A DNA stretch of 64,000 nt from Phytophthora colocasiae (GCA_018806915.1 JAGKQI010000105.1:496001-560000), one strand, 5' to 3'. Numbered from the stretch's first letter, positions 37,428 through 48,281 are shown. Notes: generated by a model not told the origin, from the sequence alone. Numbers and translations are program-made.

Positions 37428-38825
37428 TTAATCATCTGGGACGAAGTTCCTATGATGCGTATAGCGTGTTTCGAAGCTGTGGATCGGTCGTTCCGGGATA
37501 TTATGAAGAACGAGTTGGAGCCATTCGGAGGCAAGGTCATGGTTTTCAGTGGAGACCATCGACAGATCCTGCCTGTGTTGAAGGATGCTACTCGGGCAGA
37601 AACGCTGGATGCTTGCTTCAAGTCTTCCGCATTGTGAAGCCATTTACGGCAAGTGCGTCTGACGGAGAATATGCGTGTTCAGACGGCTCCGGACCAGCAA
37701 GCGCCGCTGAATTGGCAGAGTTTTCCGACTTCTTGCTTCAGATCAGGGGAGGGTCGATATCCGATCAACTCCGATATCAGTGAGAACGACATATGTCTTC
37801 CACCCGACATGTGCATTATACCAGACACACGAGGGGATGATCGATGAGATGACGAAGAAAACCAAAGATAACGAAGACATGGAAGCACCTCAAACTTCAA
37901 TCTTCTACCGCCAGCGGATCATTAGCTGATCGAGATGTTGATGATCCGGATGAGAACAGGCGGAAGCGCAACGTCAATGCGCTTATTGATGCAGTGTATC
38001 CTGGTGTTGGTGACGACAATCTTCCGGATGACTACTTCGTTCAACGAGCCATTTTGGCACCAACGAACGCAAGTGTGAGGCGAATCAACGATGGTCTCGG
38101 AGACGTCTATCAGGAGAAACAAAGAGTACCTCTCTGTTGACAGTCTCGAAGGTGTTGCGGATCCAAACATGTTTGAGACAGAGTTCTTGAACTCTCTGAA
38201 TTTCTCTGGTATCCGCCACACCGAATTGTATATTGAAAGTTGGAACTCGATCATTATGATTCGCAACCTGAATAGCGACACAGGGTTGTGTAACGGAACG
38301 ACTCCGAGTGGTGTCACTGCGTGAGCGAAAGCATTGAAGCTACGATTATGTCTGGGCCGTTCAAGGGCAAGCGAGTATTCATTCCGCGCATCATCTTCTA
38401 CAATGAAGACGACGACAAAGGGATTCCCGTTCAAGCTTCAGCGAAAACGGTTTCCTGTGGTTCCGGCGTTTGCGATGACGATCAACAAGGCTCAAGGGCA
38501 GATCTATCACCATAGGATCTACCTGGACAGCTGTATGTCGCGTTGTCGAGGTGACTTCACGGAAGGCGATCAAGATAATACGTGGACCCGGAAGCGATCG
38601 ACGAAGACAGGAACGTACACACCAAGAACATTGTCTATCAGGAGATCTTCGAGTTCTAAAGTGTATCATTTCATATTTTGTTTTGAATAAAATCTCTTAC
38701 TTTCATGTGTGAAATCCCTGAATCATGTAATATTTTCAATTTTCACTGGTCTTTATGAACCTTACCCAAACTACTGGGACCAACTATGCCCACGCGCCCG
38801 CGTAGCGTTTTGTCCAGAGCACTAG

Positions 38826-41040
38826 TTTCCCGCCACCTAAAATCATAACCTGTCTGTCACTCCGTCACGCCCCTCTCCACCGGCCTGAGCCTCTCGAGTG
38901 GCATTTTTTTTGCCGCACGTCTGTATACATTTTGCTCCCATCCAACCAACTGCACCTACCTTATTGACTGGAACCTTCTTTCCAGAAATTACAAAACTAG
39001 CACTGTCCACGTAATTATTCGTACTTATCTGGATTCGAACCTAATCGGATTTTCGAACCTAATAGAACGAACTTAATCGAATTGAACCTAACAAACCGTG
39101 ACGAGGAAGTCTGGCGCATAGCGGAGTATAAGTGCTTGGCTGGCGGAGTATCTGATTTCGAACGCAAAAACGCTACATACGTATGGACTTCCTGGTCTCG
39201 AAACGTACAGCGACGTTTCTGATGAAGTCGCACGCCAGTCTGCGGATCCTATGGATATCGTCGCACAGGAGGTTGCGGCGTACGAACCGGACGACCTTGA
39301 GAGAACTGCGACGCTTGCGGATCAGATGAACCAGAACCAGAAAGACATTTTTGACCAAGTCATCGGAGCTGTACACCACCCAGTCGGTGGACAGAAGCTG
39401 TTTTTTTTGTGGACGGGCCGGGTGGAACTGGTAAATCGTTCTTGCTGGAGCAGATACTTGCTCATGTCCGTCTTCAGAGAAAAGTGGCGATAGCAGTGGC
39501 TTCCACTGGAATCGCAGCGACGTTGTTGACAGGAGGACACACAGCACATTCTACATTTCGGATTCCGCTTAAACTGTCCGAGTGTTCAACATGTAGTCTG
39601 TCTTGGCAGAGCCAGATAGCAGAACGGATCCGCAAGGCAAGTTTAATCATCTGGGACGAAGTTCCTATGATGCGTATAGCGTGTTTCGAAGCTGTGGATC
39701 GGTCGTTCCGGGATATTATGAAGAACGAGTTGGAGCCATTCGGAGGCAAGGTCATGGTTTTCAGTGGAGACCATCGACAGATCCTGCCTGTGTTGAAGGA
39801 TGCTACTCGGGCAGAAACGCTGGATGCTTGCTTCAAGTCTTCCGCATTGTGAAGCCATTTACGGCAAGTGCGTCTGACGGAGAATATGCGTGTTCAGACG
39901 GCTCCGGACCCAGCAAGCGCCGCTGAATTGGCAGAGTTTTCCGACTTCTTGCTTCAGATCGGGGAGGGTCGATATCCAGTCAACTCCGATATCAGTGAGA
40001 ACGACATATGTCTTCCACCCGACATGTGCATTATACCAGACACACGAGGGGATGATCGATGAGATGACGAAGAAAACAAAGATAACGAAGACATGGAAGC
40101 ACCTCCAAACTTCAATCTTCTACCGCCAGCGGAATCATTAGCTGATCGAGATGTTGATGATCCGGATGAGAACAGGCGGAAGCGCAACGTCAATGCGCTT
40201 ATTGATGCAGTGTATCCTGGTGTTGGTGACGACAATCTTCCGGATGACTACTTCGTTCAACGAGCCATTTTGGCACCAACGAACGCAAGTGTGAGGCGAA
40301 TCAACGATGGTCTCGGAACGTCTATCAGGAGAAACAAAAGAGTACCTCTCTGTTGACAGTCTCGAAGGTGTTGCGGATCCAAACATGTTTGAGACGGAGT
40401 TCTTGAACTCTCTGAATTTCTCTGGTATCCCGCCACACCGAATTGTATTGAAAGTTGGAACTCCGATCATTATGATTCGCAACCTGAATAGCGACACAGG
40501 GTTGTGTAACGGAACACGACTCCGAGTGGTGTCACTGCGTGAGCGAAGCATTGAAGCTACGATTATGTCTGGGCCGTTCAAGGGCAAGCGAGTATTCATT
40601 CCGCGCATCATCTTCTACAATGAAGACGACGACAAGGGATTCCCGTTCAAGCTTCGGCGAAAACAGTTTCCTGTGGTTCCGGCGTTTGCGATGACGATCA
40701 ACAAGGCTCAAGGGCAGTCTATCCACCACGTAGGGATCTACCTGGACAGCTGTATGTCGCGTTGTCGAGGGTGACTTCACGGAAGGCGATCAAGATAGCC
40801 GTGGACCCGGAAGCGATCGACGAAGACAGAAACGTACACCAAGAACATTGTCTATCGGGAGATCTTCGAGTTCTAAGTGTATCATTTCATATTTTGTTTT
40901 GAATAAAATCTCTTACTTTCATGTGTGAAATCCCTGAATCATGTAATATTTTCAATTTTCACTGGTCTTTATGAACCTTACCCAAACTACTGGGACCAAC
41001 TATGCCCACGCGCCCGCGTAGCGGGCGCCCAGAGCACTAG
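38826..41040 (+). mobile_element. Helitron copy U5 (2215 bp), right end of the array
   Basis: Starts TTTCCCGCCACCTAAAATC at 38826 directly after the CTAG of U4, and ends with an intact hairpin GCGCCCGCGTAGCGGGCGC and CCAGAGCACTAG at 41040, followed by unrelated sequence starting TTGTCATAC. This copy best shows both termini. Confidence 0.88.
39146..40774 (+). pseudogene. RepHel helicase-domain remnant in U5
   Basis: Same motifs as U1 on the plus strand: GPGGTGKSFLLEQ near 39414, IIWDEVPMM near 39650, SGDHRQILPV near 39765, INKAQGQSI near 40698. Shared TGA codons at 39850 and 40060 and the shared frameshift near 40315. An 8-base T run near 39402 shifts the frame before Walker A. Upstream DEEVWRIAEYKCL (near 39098) is in yet another frame. 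Confidence 0.8.
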
Positions 41041-41707
41041 TTGTCATACTCTATATTCAAATCGACACTTCATTGGACTATAGTCAACGGACGTTTCTTT
41101 CCTCAGTCGGCGTTTCTCTCTCTTCCAGGAGTACCAGGTACCTCGACTGCTGGCCTGCCTAGTTGGCGTCGTCAGGGGCGTTGAAGAGTGGGCTGGCCTC
41201 GAGGGGTGTACCGGGAAAAGAGCACAGCGTCGACGCGTGGTGCACTCATGTGCGCTTGTGGACCCATAGGTCCGTTTTGATTGTTGCGGCAACCCATAGG
41301 TTTGCGCAGTTTTGCTACGGGAAGTGGAGCGCCTGTAGCATCTATTGAATGACGTTAACGCGTAGGCTCTTTTGACTGATTTGCTGTGGGAATAAGAGCG
41401 CCCTCAGCATCTATTGAATGACGTTAACGCGTAGGCTCTTTTGACTGATTTGCTGTGGGAATAAGAGCGCCCGCAGGACCTATTGATTGACGTTAACGCG
41501 TAGGCTCATCAATGTGCTTGGGTTCACACAAACAGCTACTTCCATCCGTTAGAAGTCGACAACTGGACCTCAAACGCCAAGCTGTGCTACGAGACCCGAA
41601 ATAAGACCTCGAGTTGCAAAAAGCCTATGAGAAGAAGCTCGAGATGCAGAAGGCTGCGCGCCGTTTGGAGCTCAACTGAATACTTGCGAACCAGACCCAG
41701 AAGACGT
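41041..41707. other. Non-coding stretch right of the Helitron array
   Basis: About 670 bp with no convincing gene. It holds the 69-bp direct repeats described separately, two copies of ACCCATAGGT (41262 and 41292), and on the plus strand a short coiled-coil-like fragment with a stop (LKRQAVLRDPK, LQKAYEKKLEMQKAARRLEL, 41571-41679). Confidence 0.4.
41338..41508. repeat. 69-bp direct tandem repeat, about 2.5 copies
   Basis: GCATCTATTGAATGACGTTAA starts at 41338 and 41407, and a diverged third copy begins GGACCTATTGATTGACG at 41476; each unit includes CGCGTAGGCTCTTTTGACTG. No spacers of differing sequence, so not CRISPR-like. Function unknown. Confidence 0.85.
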
Positions 41708-42930
41708 TCAGTAACGTACTGCACCAGGGCACAACCTGCTGCTGAACCATAGACTCCGTGTAAGGTCATCACTGACGTTGGAGAGAGCAGGAGACGCAGC
41801 CACAATACGATCCTGCAGAGCGCGCGATAACACTTGAAGAGCTCGAGCACGCGTAACCTCGTAGTGCGACGCAGTATCAGTTGGTTTGCACTTCCCAGAA
41901 ATCCGATCTGACGAGAAGCAGGCGACCAGCAGAGGCTTCCACAGTGCGAAGCACTTCACTGGTTGGATCATTGCCACAGACTCCTCCACATTGAGCAAGA
42001 CGTGAGCTGCTGCCACCCACCACTCCGTTGTACTGAAATTCCTAGGACCTATCTGGTTGTCAGTGGTCAACGCGCCCAAGGGGAAGGCTTTAGCCGTGTC
42101 GGACGCACTGGGGAGTAGAGTTGCTATTGAAGCCGGGCCTTGGGTGATAGGAGCGATCCAGAACTCCTCCACAAACAGTCGAGCACTGGGATGGCTAGAC
42201 CAGGACTTAAGCCAATGACCCACCAGTTGAAACACACACGAGACGGTGTCGGCCGTCAGTTGCTGGTCGTCAATCACTTGCGCTGTTAAGCTGGTAGAAC
42301 CGACGAGTTTCGTTTCATTAATCTCCGCTCGAGCGTACGAGAGCCACGTAGAGGATCCTGTCGGATGCAATAAGGAAACCGGATTAGAGGCGTCCCAGAG
42401 CGTGTACAGTAGTGACATCGACATCGAGCATTCTCCGATTGTTGTCTTGGTTCTACTTGCTCCCACGTAGGCCACGTTGGGCACTAGTTCCCGTACGGAG
42501 ACATTTCGAGCGACTGCGGTAGTCCAAGGTAGAACAAACGCCAACTGAAAGCCAAGCTCCAGTGGATCGTTGGACACTTGGGTGTACGCTGCGCTCCACC
42601 CGTTCAATTGGTAGACTTGGAAGAACAACGAAGACTCCGGCACTTGTCGATACCATTTGGCTCCAACCAGGAGCTGGTTGGACGTTAGGCTCAACGCCTG
42701 GGTTAAGAACGAGTGCAGACAGATCGGCCGTGGTTGCAATAGTTGTATTTGGGGCCGAAGGCTGCACAAGCGCCACAAACTCTTCAAACGCAGAGTCAAG
42801 AAGGACGCCGTAGCCGTCGAGAAGACGTGCCCACGGGGCCCTCGGCTCCACTGCCATCCGTTACGTTGACCAAACACCACGCAATGCGACTCGCAGGATA
42901 CTCGTGATTGTAAAACGTCGAAGAAGCTTG
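41708..42930 (-). pseudogene. Unrecognised gene with frameshifts
   Basis: On the minus strand good coding-like sequence moves through three frames: STFYNHEYPASRIAWCLVN (near 42910), then APWARLLDGYGVLLDSAFEE (42840-42780) with LVQPSAPNTTIATTADLSAL, then from about 42710 a long frame with SLFFQVYQLNGWSAAYTQ, ELGFQLAFVLPW, LLVGAKWYRQVPES and further to a stop at 41708. A fourth frame may continue to 41587. Two or more frameshifts. I do not recognise the family; no catalytic motif seen. It lies between the Helitron array and Fanzor. Confidence 0.45.
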
Positions 42931-43972
42931 TGCAGCCGGAACGATGGAGAAACTTGTGAAGCGCACTGTTGGACAGTTCGTTGCGAGGTACGCAAACTAT
43001 GTTACCAACCGGCGCGCAGGAAATAACACTTCGGAATGCTCTGGACTGTTTCCATTAAATTGTCGGACGGTAGGAAGCGAATTCAAGCGCTTCCGATCTC
43101 GGAAGCTTTGTTTGTGCATTCTTCATTTTGCTGCCGGAGTTTTTTCTTCACCTCATTCTACATTGTGCGCTATGGGGCGCAAACGCAAGAAGTCCAACTA
43201 CCCAGACGACTGGGATATCGTCGAGGAGACCGATGATTCAGATCTTCTTCCTCGTCCGTTCGAGACTGTCGGCGAGACAGAAGACTCCGACTGCGAGGAG
43301 GAAAAGAAGACGGAAGACAACGAGACCGATGCCGTCCCAACAGAGTTATCTCCGTTCATGATTGCATCTCAAGAACCCACGGCGACATATCAATTGAAGC
43401 AGAGTACGAAAAAGATTCACTCAAGCGTGATCTGCAAGCTGTCTCGCGTCTGTCGACTGCCGGAGCTAGTGGAGGAAATCCAGAGAGTTTGTGTGATATT
43501 GAAGCAAGTGCAGTTGGAGGGTTGGCACCTCGCCAACCTCCACGTCTTGCGGTGTCTGAAGGAGAAGGGGTTAGCTTTTTTTGTGTTCAGATACGGAACG
43601 GTTCTGGTTTTTGGAACGGGGATTTTTTGCCCACCTCGTACAGTGCCCGCTAGCAGTTTGCCTACGGCTGCTTCGTGCATTGGCGTCTGGTGAACATTAG
43701 CTATCGTTCCAGCCTCTATATAACGGGGCGTTGCTGCAGGCAAGTTCTTCGTCACGATTGCCGCTCTTGAAGTTACGTGATGATGCTGTACGAAAAGACT
43801 AACTATGTGTTGTTAGCAGATGTGTTGTGGATTAAAGGGTCTAACTAGGTTATCACTACGGCTTTTATCAACGGCAGTCACAGCTACGTTCACTGACTGT
43901 CAATTAACTCTCTACAAAGTGTACATGGCCTCTACATGGTCATTGTAGTGTACTCCTCGACCTCTAGACTAG

Positions 43973-44400
43973 CTGGCAGCTCAGATCAAGCCTAACGTCT
44001 CGGCCAACACCAATGCCAAAGGGGCTGCTGCTCAGATCTACAAGATCCTGGATACAACCTCAGCTATTGATGCTTCGAACGATCACGAAGGCGACAAACC
44101 CGAGTCCTGTGTTGGACGGATTCAAGCTGTCGGTGTCTATTTCACCTTCCCAAGCCGTCCAGACGTGCAGATCCTATACGACTACAACATCACCATTGAT
44201 CCTTGACAAACCGTAGCATTTGTCGGGTTCAGTGGAGGAGGCATGAGTACGCTCATTTCCTGCTTGAACGCTTCTACGACCCACGAAGGCTCCATCCTGC
44301 TCGACGGTCGTGATATGAAAACCCTGAACGTGAAGTGGCTGCGCTCACAGATCAGTCTCGTGGCTCAAGAGCCTGTACTGTTAGCCACTTCCATCCAACG
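43973..44400 (+). pseudogene. Captured ABCB (MDR/P-glycoprotein type) transporter fragment
   Basis: Reads NVSANTNAKGAAAQIYKILD, then VGRIQAVGVYFTFPSRPDVQ, a TGA at 44204, [18 protein letters not shown] (a decayed Walker A lacking the Lys), and [20 protein letters not shown] followed by [14 protein letters not shown]. This is the start of a nucleotide-binding domain of a B-type transporter, about 140 residues. It ends abruptly near 44400 where the MULE transposase fragment begins on the other strand. Confidence 0.75.
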
Positions 44401-44830
44401 CCAACAAAGATAGTGGTGTTGTTATAACGGATCAAATTGAGAAGCGCTGGATGATCCCAGCCGATCCGTGTATTTGGACTGCTCACGTCTTGAGAGTTTG
44501 CTGTTACGGAATGAACCTGGAAGAAGGACACATGCTCGTTGGAGCAGTGGGAGTGGTGGTATCTCGATGGCACCATGTACGTTTCCGCTGTAGTGTAGCC
44601 TCCGAGCCCAGTAAATGCGCGACACAACTTGTGTTTCGGAAAGGTCGCAGACAATGGAGGGGTTGTCGTCGGCGTAGTACAGACTTTGTAGCTCTTCCCA
44701 TATTTGACGAGCCGGCCGCGCCACACTCGCTATCGCAAGACTATCGGCAGCGCTTCTAATGTCCGTGACATTGACAATCGTGCCGGCGATCACATTGTTA
44801 CGATAGGAGTGAGAGCGAGTAGGACGCTAT
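44352..44830 (-). pseudogene. MULE transposase fragment inside the Fanzor-disrupting element
   Basis: On the minus strand: RQIWEELQSLYYADDNPS, LSETQVVSRIYWARR, HGAIEIPPL, and after a frameshift [20 protein letters not shown]. These match the region just before and into the MULE DDE domain. It stops at the junction with the ABCB fragment. Confidence 0.7.
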
Positions 44831-47148
44831 TCCATAGAAGCGAATGTAAACTCCAGCGCCCCTGACAGCCGCGGCGATAATGAGAACAGCGATACACGAT
44901 CTTTTTTTACGGTGTCCACGAACGAGCATACTTAAAACCCAGGTAATGGTATGTAGATCGTTCGAACGTCGGTACTCCCTGTGCCTCTGTCGTCTTGTTC
45001 CGAAGTGATCGTCAAGCAGTGAGTCCTGTACGGGCAGCACTTCATCATTACAAAACAGATGTCCGTTCCAAAAGCCAGAACCGTTCTGTATCTGAACCAA
45101 AAAAAAATCTTCCGGAGAAGGATGATGTGCCTGGCTTGGAGCAGATGCTCTTCTACCGATGCTGCGCTGCGACGCTGAAGAACATCGAGCTGCGAGATCG
45201 ACCGAAGACAGAGGCGAAGTACACAGCATTTCACAAGACCTGCCAGCGGTACTGGGCGGGGCGTGAACAGGTAACGTCGTATCAAGCAGAGTTCACGTGC
45301 AATGCTACTTACATGATCAACGAGATGGCGAAGCTCATGTCGATCAACGCCCTCAATATGGTCGCTCTGCACTTCAGGCGACGACTGCACCAGTACGTCC
45401 GGTTCAAGTACGCGGAGGAGGGGAAGCTGGAGCTCTCGTACAAGCAGACAAAGAAGTTGGTGGATAGCTGTTATCGCGTGAAGTCGGTACCAGAAAATGA
45501 CGACGACGGCTATCCCACTGGAAAAATGGAGAAGCAGTGGACTCAGTGGGATGAAACAGACGACCCGGTGGAGAAGGAACTTCGTGTGTGGCTTGGGATC
45601 GTACCGTGGCAATGGCAAGTGCGAGCGAACAGCGCGCACTTCCTACACAAACTGTACGACATGTTGACATTCATGGAGAAGTTCGCCACCAAGCACCCGA
45701 AGACGAAGGGAGCCCGAGTGTACTCTCTGTTGCCAGTGTCGACCTCTTACCAGGCAGCATACGTGAAGATCAATGCTACTACGCTGTTCAACATCTTCAC
45801 TCGACTCATTCACGATCACAAGCTCAAAGAGTTCATGAGCACAGAGTTGCCAGAAGTAGATCGACTGCCGTTCAGCCTGCAGACGTTTCAAAAGCGCCGA
45901 AGTGAGATTTTACGGAAGGTGTTCGATGTTGAGCAGTTTGAGACACGGAACCGCAAGTTCGCAGACGAACTCAAGACCAACGGCTACGGGGTGTCGATCA
46001 CCATGATCCGACCAGTGACTACGACCTCGGTTGTCGTCAAGGAGCGGGATCCGCGGAAGAAGAGAAAGAAGAACGACGGGACGGCAACTCCAACTAGCTC
46101 AATGACACCAAAGAAGAGCAAAGTGAAGTCCCCGGAAGAGATAGCTGAAAAGGATACCTTTGGCAAGGAGTTATTCAAGCTCGGCCCCGGTTATTCGCCA
46201 GAGGTCTTCATCGGCATCGACCCCGGGATGCGATCTCTCGTCACTGCCGTCTCAGTGGGTCATCTTTCCACTCGTCGTCGCCATCGCTCCATTCGCCGAC
46301 GGCAACAGCGAGCCAGAGTTCGTAAGAAAGAGCGAAAGCAACGAGAGCGTATTGTTGCAATATCAACACGTGAGTATCGACATTTGGCGTGCATGAACGA
46401 CTTCCGCTTGTACTACGAGAAACTTAAGAAGCGCGAGCCGTGGTACGCAGCCGTCGTCCGAGCGATGCCTTCATTCAAGACCGCCAACTACGATCTCTAC
46501 TGGGATCGTCTGCACTTCTTCTGGTCGCACGTCCGCTTCCTACTCGCGTTCTCTGCAGAACAAGCCTTCCTGCGGTGGAGGTTCAAGCAGGACCGCGCTA
46601 AGATGGCGGCTTTGACGACTTTAGCGACGCGAATCGTTCCCAAGCCTAGCAAACGCGTGTGTATCGCTTACGGCGACTGGAGTCGGAGAGACGGTATCAG
46701 AGGTCACCCTACAGGTCCGGTTAAAGGTTTTGTGGAGGCGCTGAAGAAGAGGGCCACGGTAATCCCAATGGATGAGTATCGTACTAGTATCACATGCTCC
46801 TGCTGTCACAAGCGTCTGAAGCAAACACGTCTGTTCAATAATGTCAAGAGGAAAGACGACGAAGTGGACGTGCGGACGAAGGACAATCCTTCCCCGAAAG
46901 AGTTGAAGGAGATTGCAGAGATGTCCAAGTTCAGAAACCCAAAGCTTGCGAGTCGGAAAATCGTTCTTCGCTGCTCTAGAAACGTCTTGCGCTGTACTAA
47001 CAGCTGCTGCAAGGCCAACTTCTGGAATCGGGATGTCAACGCGGCGAGAAACATGCTTGAGCTACTACTGAGCGGACTAAAGGGCAAGCACGGATCAAGA
47101 AGACTGAGAGCGTTCCGGCGAGGAAAATAACAGCCCGGCGACTGAAAT

Positions 47149-47203
47149 AATGTGGCTGGAAAGACCTATAGCGTACGCGCTACAGGGTTGCATAGCCAGC
47201 CAC
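47149..47203 (+). ncRNA. Structured hairpin 3' of Fanzor; candidate guide-RNA scaffold
   Basis: Starts 22 bp after the Fanzor stop. Outer arms GTGGCTGG (47152-47159) and CCAGCCAC (47196-47203) pair perfectly. Inside, TAGCG (47069 offset: 47169-47173) pairs with CGCTA (47178-47182) around TACG. In IS200/IS605 and Fanzor systems the guide RNA lies at or past the 3' end of the nuclease gene. Assignment as RNA is inference from position and structure only; a transposon-end hairpin is the alternative. Confidence 0.35.
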
Positions 47204-47316
47204 GCAAGCATATGCATATTCGTAGCATAGAGACCAGTAGGACATTCTCAGTGCTATATATAATAGTCTACGACTCGTGAACTTGATACAGATACTTCAG
47301 TATATACGAAACCTAC

Positions 47317-48281
47317 CGTAGTTCCACAAGACTGTCTCCGTGTCGTTGAGCTTCATCGTGTCGGTGCAGTACTTCTCGCCTAGATCGAGACCCAAGCACT
47401 ACAGACCACCATTGTCAGACACACTTCCATCTCATTGTGTTTGCGAACGTACATCTTTAATGCTGAGTCGCTGGAATTCGTCGATCAATGCCAGACCGAC
47501 TGGAATGTACAGAACAAATCCGATCCAGAATAATGTCGTGCAAACCAACTGAATGTAGAACGTTCGCTTCAGGTTTGACTTGGACACATTCATGGGATTG
47601 ACCTCTTTGGTTTTCGTTTGAGGAGCCTCAGACTCCGAGGCGCAGTACGAATTACCAGCATCAATCAGACGAGTGAGTTTAAAGCTTACAATGGTCTTGG
47701 TTAAACCACGAGATCGGGTTAGTGATGCCAGGTAAATAGTGCAGTTTTGACTTCAACGTACATTGATCACCAATGCGAACGCCTCCAGCACGAAGAACCA
47801 GTAGGCTGCATACTTGTGGACATCATCGTAACTTGTCGTACTGAAGAATGCCAGCACAGGTAGTCCGAGTGTAGAAAGAACGCCCAACACCGCACAATTT
47901 TGCTATACTTTCGAATGCTCTTCCCGTACGCGTGATCAGAGCTCTCGTGGATCCCTCTCTCGATTAGCTGGCACTGGAACTGGTAATTGGCAACCCAAGT
48001 CACGACCAAGGTAATAGCAACGGTCGTTAAGCCGACGCAAAAGATGGAGTAACCGGGTGCATCTGCAATGGAACATTGTCAATAGAGCTTGTAATTAGAC
48101 AGAATACCAAGTTCTTGAGCTTACCTCTGCCAGTGTCGGAGAAGTAGGGCCACGCCAGTCCGCCGAGATAAATGTCCTTGGCCTTGGCGACAGATACACA
48201 CGTGATCAGCGTCACGACCACGACTGTCGTTGCTACCATAGGAGCGAGCCGCGTGCCGATGGCGTAAGGCACAACCTGCAT
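47317..48281 (-). pseudogene. FRAG1/DRAM/Sfk1-like membrane protein, copy B, 3' end missing
   Basis: Exons 48281-48125, 48062-47762, 47695-47453 and 47398-47317. Landmarks: YLGGLAWPYFSDTGR, WVANYQFQCQLIERG, YAAYWFFVLEAFALVIN, VLYIPVGLALIDEFQRLSIKD, LGEKYCTDTMKLNDTETVLW. Exon 2 has a one-base loss in GTGCGGTGTTGGG (near 47893) that shifts the frame. The last exon, present in copies A and C, is not found: sequence past the fourth donor is the Fanzor 3' flank. So the Fanzor-bearing segment seems to have cut the gene. Confidence 0.7.

Larger units (their letters stand above)
34762..38825 (+). mobile_element. Helitron copy U4, split by a nested mariner element
   Basis: 5' end TTTCCGCCGCCACAATCATAACC-like at 34762; 3' end CTAG at 38822-38825 with a damaged hairpin (GCGTAGCGTTTTGTCC). 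The left part (34762-35418) is clearly diverged from the other copies; the right part (37428-38825) is nearly identical to U5. The mariner at 35419-37427 sits exactly between them. Helicase pieces are at about 35020-35376 and 37427-38560. Confidence 0.75.
43569..45113 (-). mobile_element. MULE (1545 bp) inserted in Fanzor, carrying captured host sequence
   Basis: Ends are 51-bp inverted repeats (43569-43619 and the reverse complement of 45063-45113; shared TTCAGATAC then GAACGGTTCTGG) with about nine differences. GGAGAAGG flanks both sides (43561-43568 and 45114-45121), an 8-bp target-site duplication. Inside are a MULE transposase fragment (minus) and an ABCB-transporter fragment (plus). Its TIR is unrelated to that of the MULE at 3267. 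Confidence 0.85.
43172..47130 (+). pseudogene. Fanzor (eukaryotic TnpB-like RNA-guided nuclease) split by a MULE
   Basis: The N-terminal part is 43172-43568 (start MGRKRKKSNYPDDW, basic then acidic, then LVEEIQRVCVILKQVQ). The MULE at 43569-45113 follows; the gene resumes after its duplicated 8 bp and runs to 47130. Both duplicate copies are in the same frame, so the uninterrupted gene would encode about 801 aa. RuvC-I is GIDPGMRSL (Asp codon 46218). Next come AYGDWSRRD and PMDEYRTSITCSCC, with a zinc finger from TCSCC to CTNSCC. RuvC-III is FWNRDVNAARN (Asp codon 47032). The family cuts DNA guided by a transposon-encoded RNA. The 3' 711-codon frame (from 44995) is intact, but its first 40 codons are MULE. 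Confidence 0.85.

Noticed and set aside
28404..41040. Many plus- and minus-strand frames antisense to the Helitron helicase
   Set aside because: They repeat in every unit because the DNA repeats; the helicase strand alone has recognisable motifs.
28135..41040. CRISPR-like or satellite array
   Set aside because: Units of 2.2 kb with transposon termini and coding remnants, no short repeats with unique spacers.
43578..45110. Reading 43569-45113 as a Fanzor intron
   Set aside because: No donor/acceptor pair keeps frame, while TIRs and an 8-bp duplication are clear.
44995..45113. First 40 codons of the 711-codon Fanzor frame as the true N-terminus
   Set aside because: They lie in the MULE right end; the native N-terminus is at 43172-43568.
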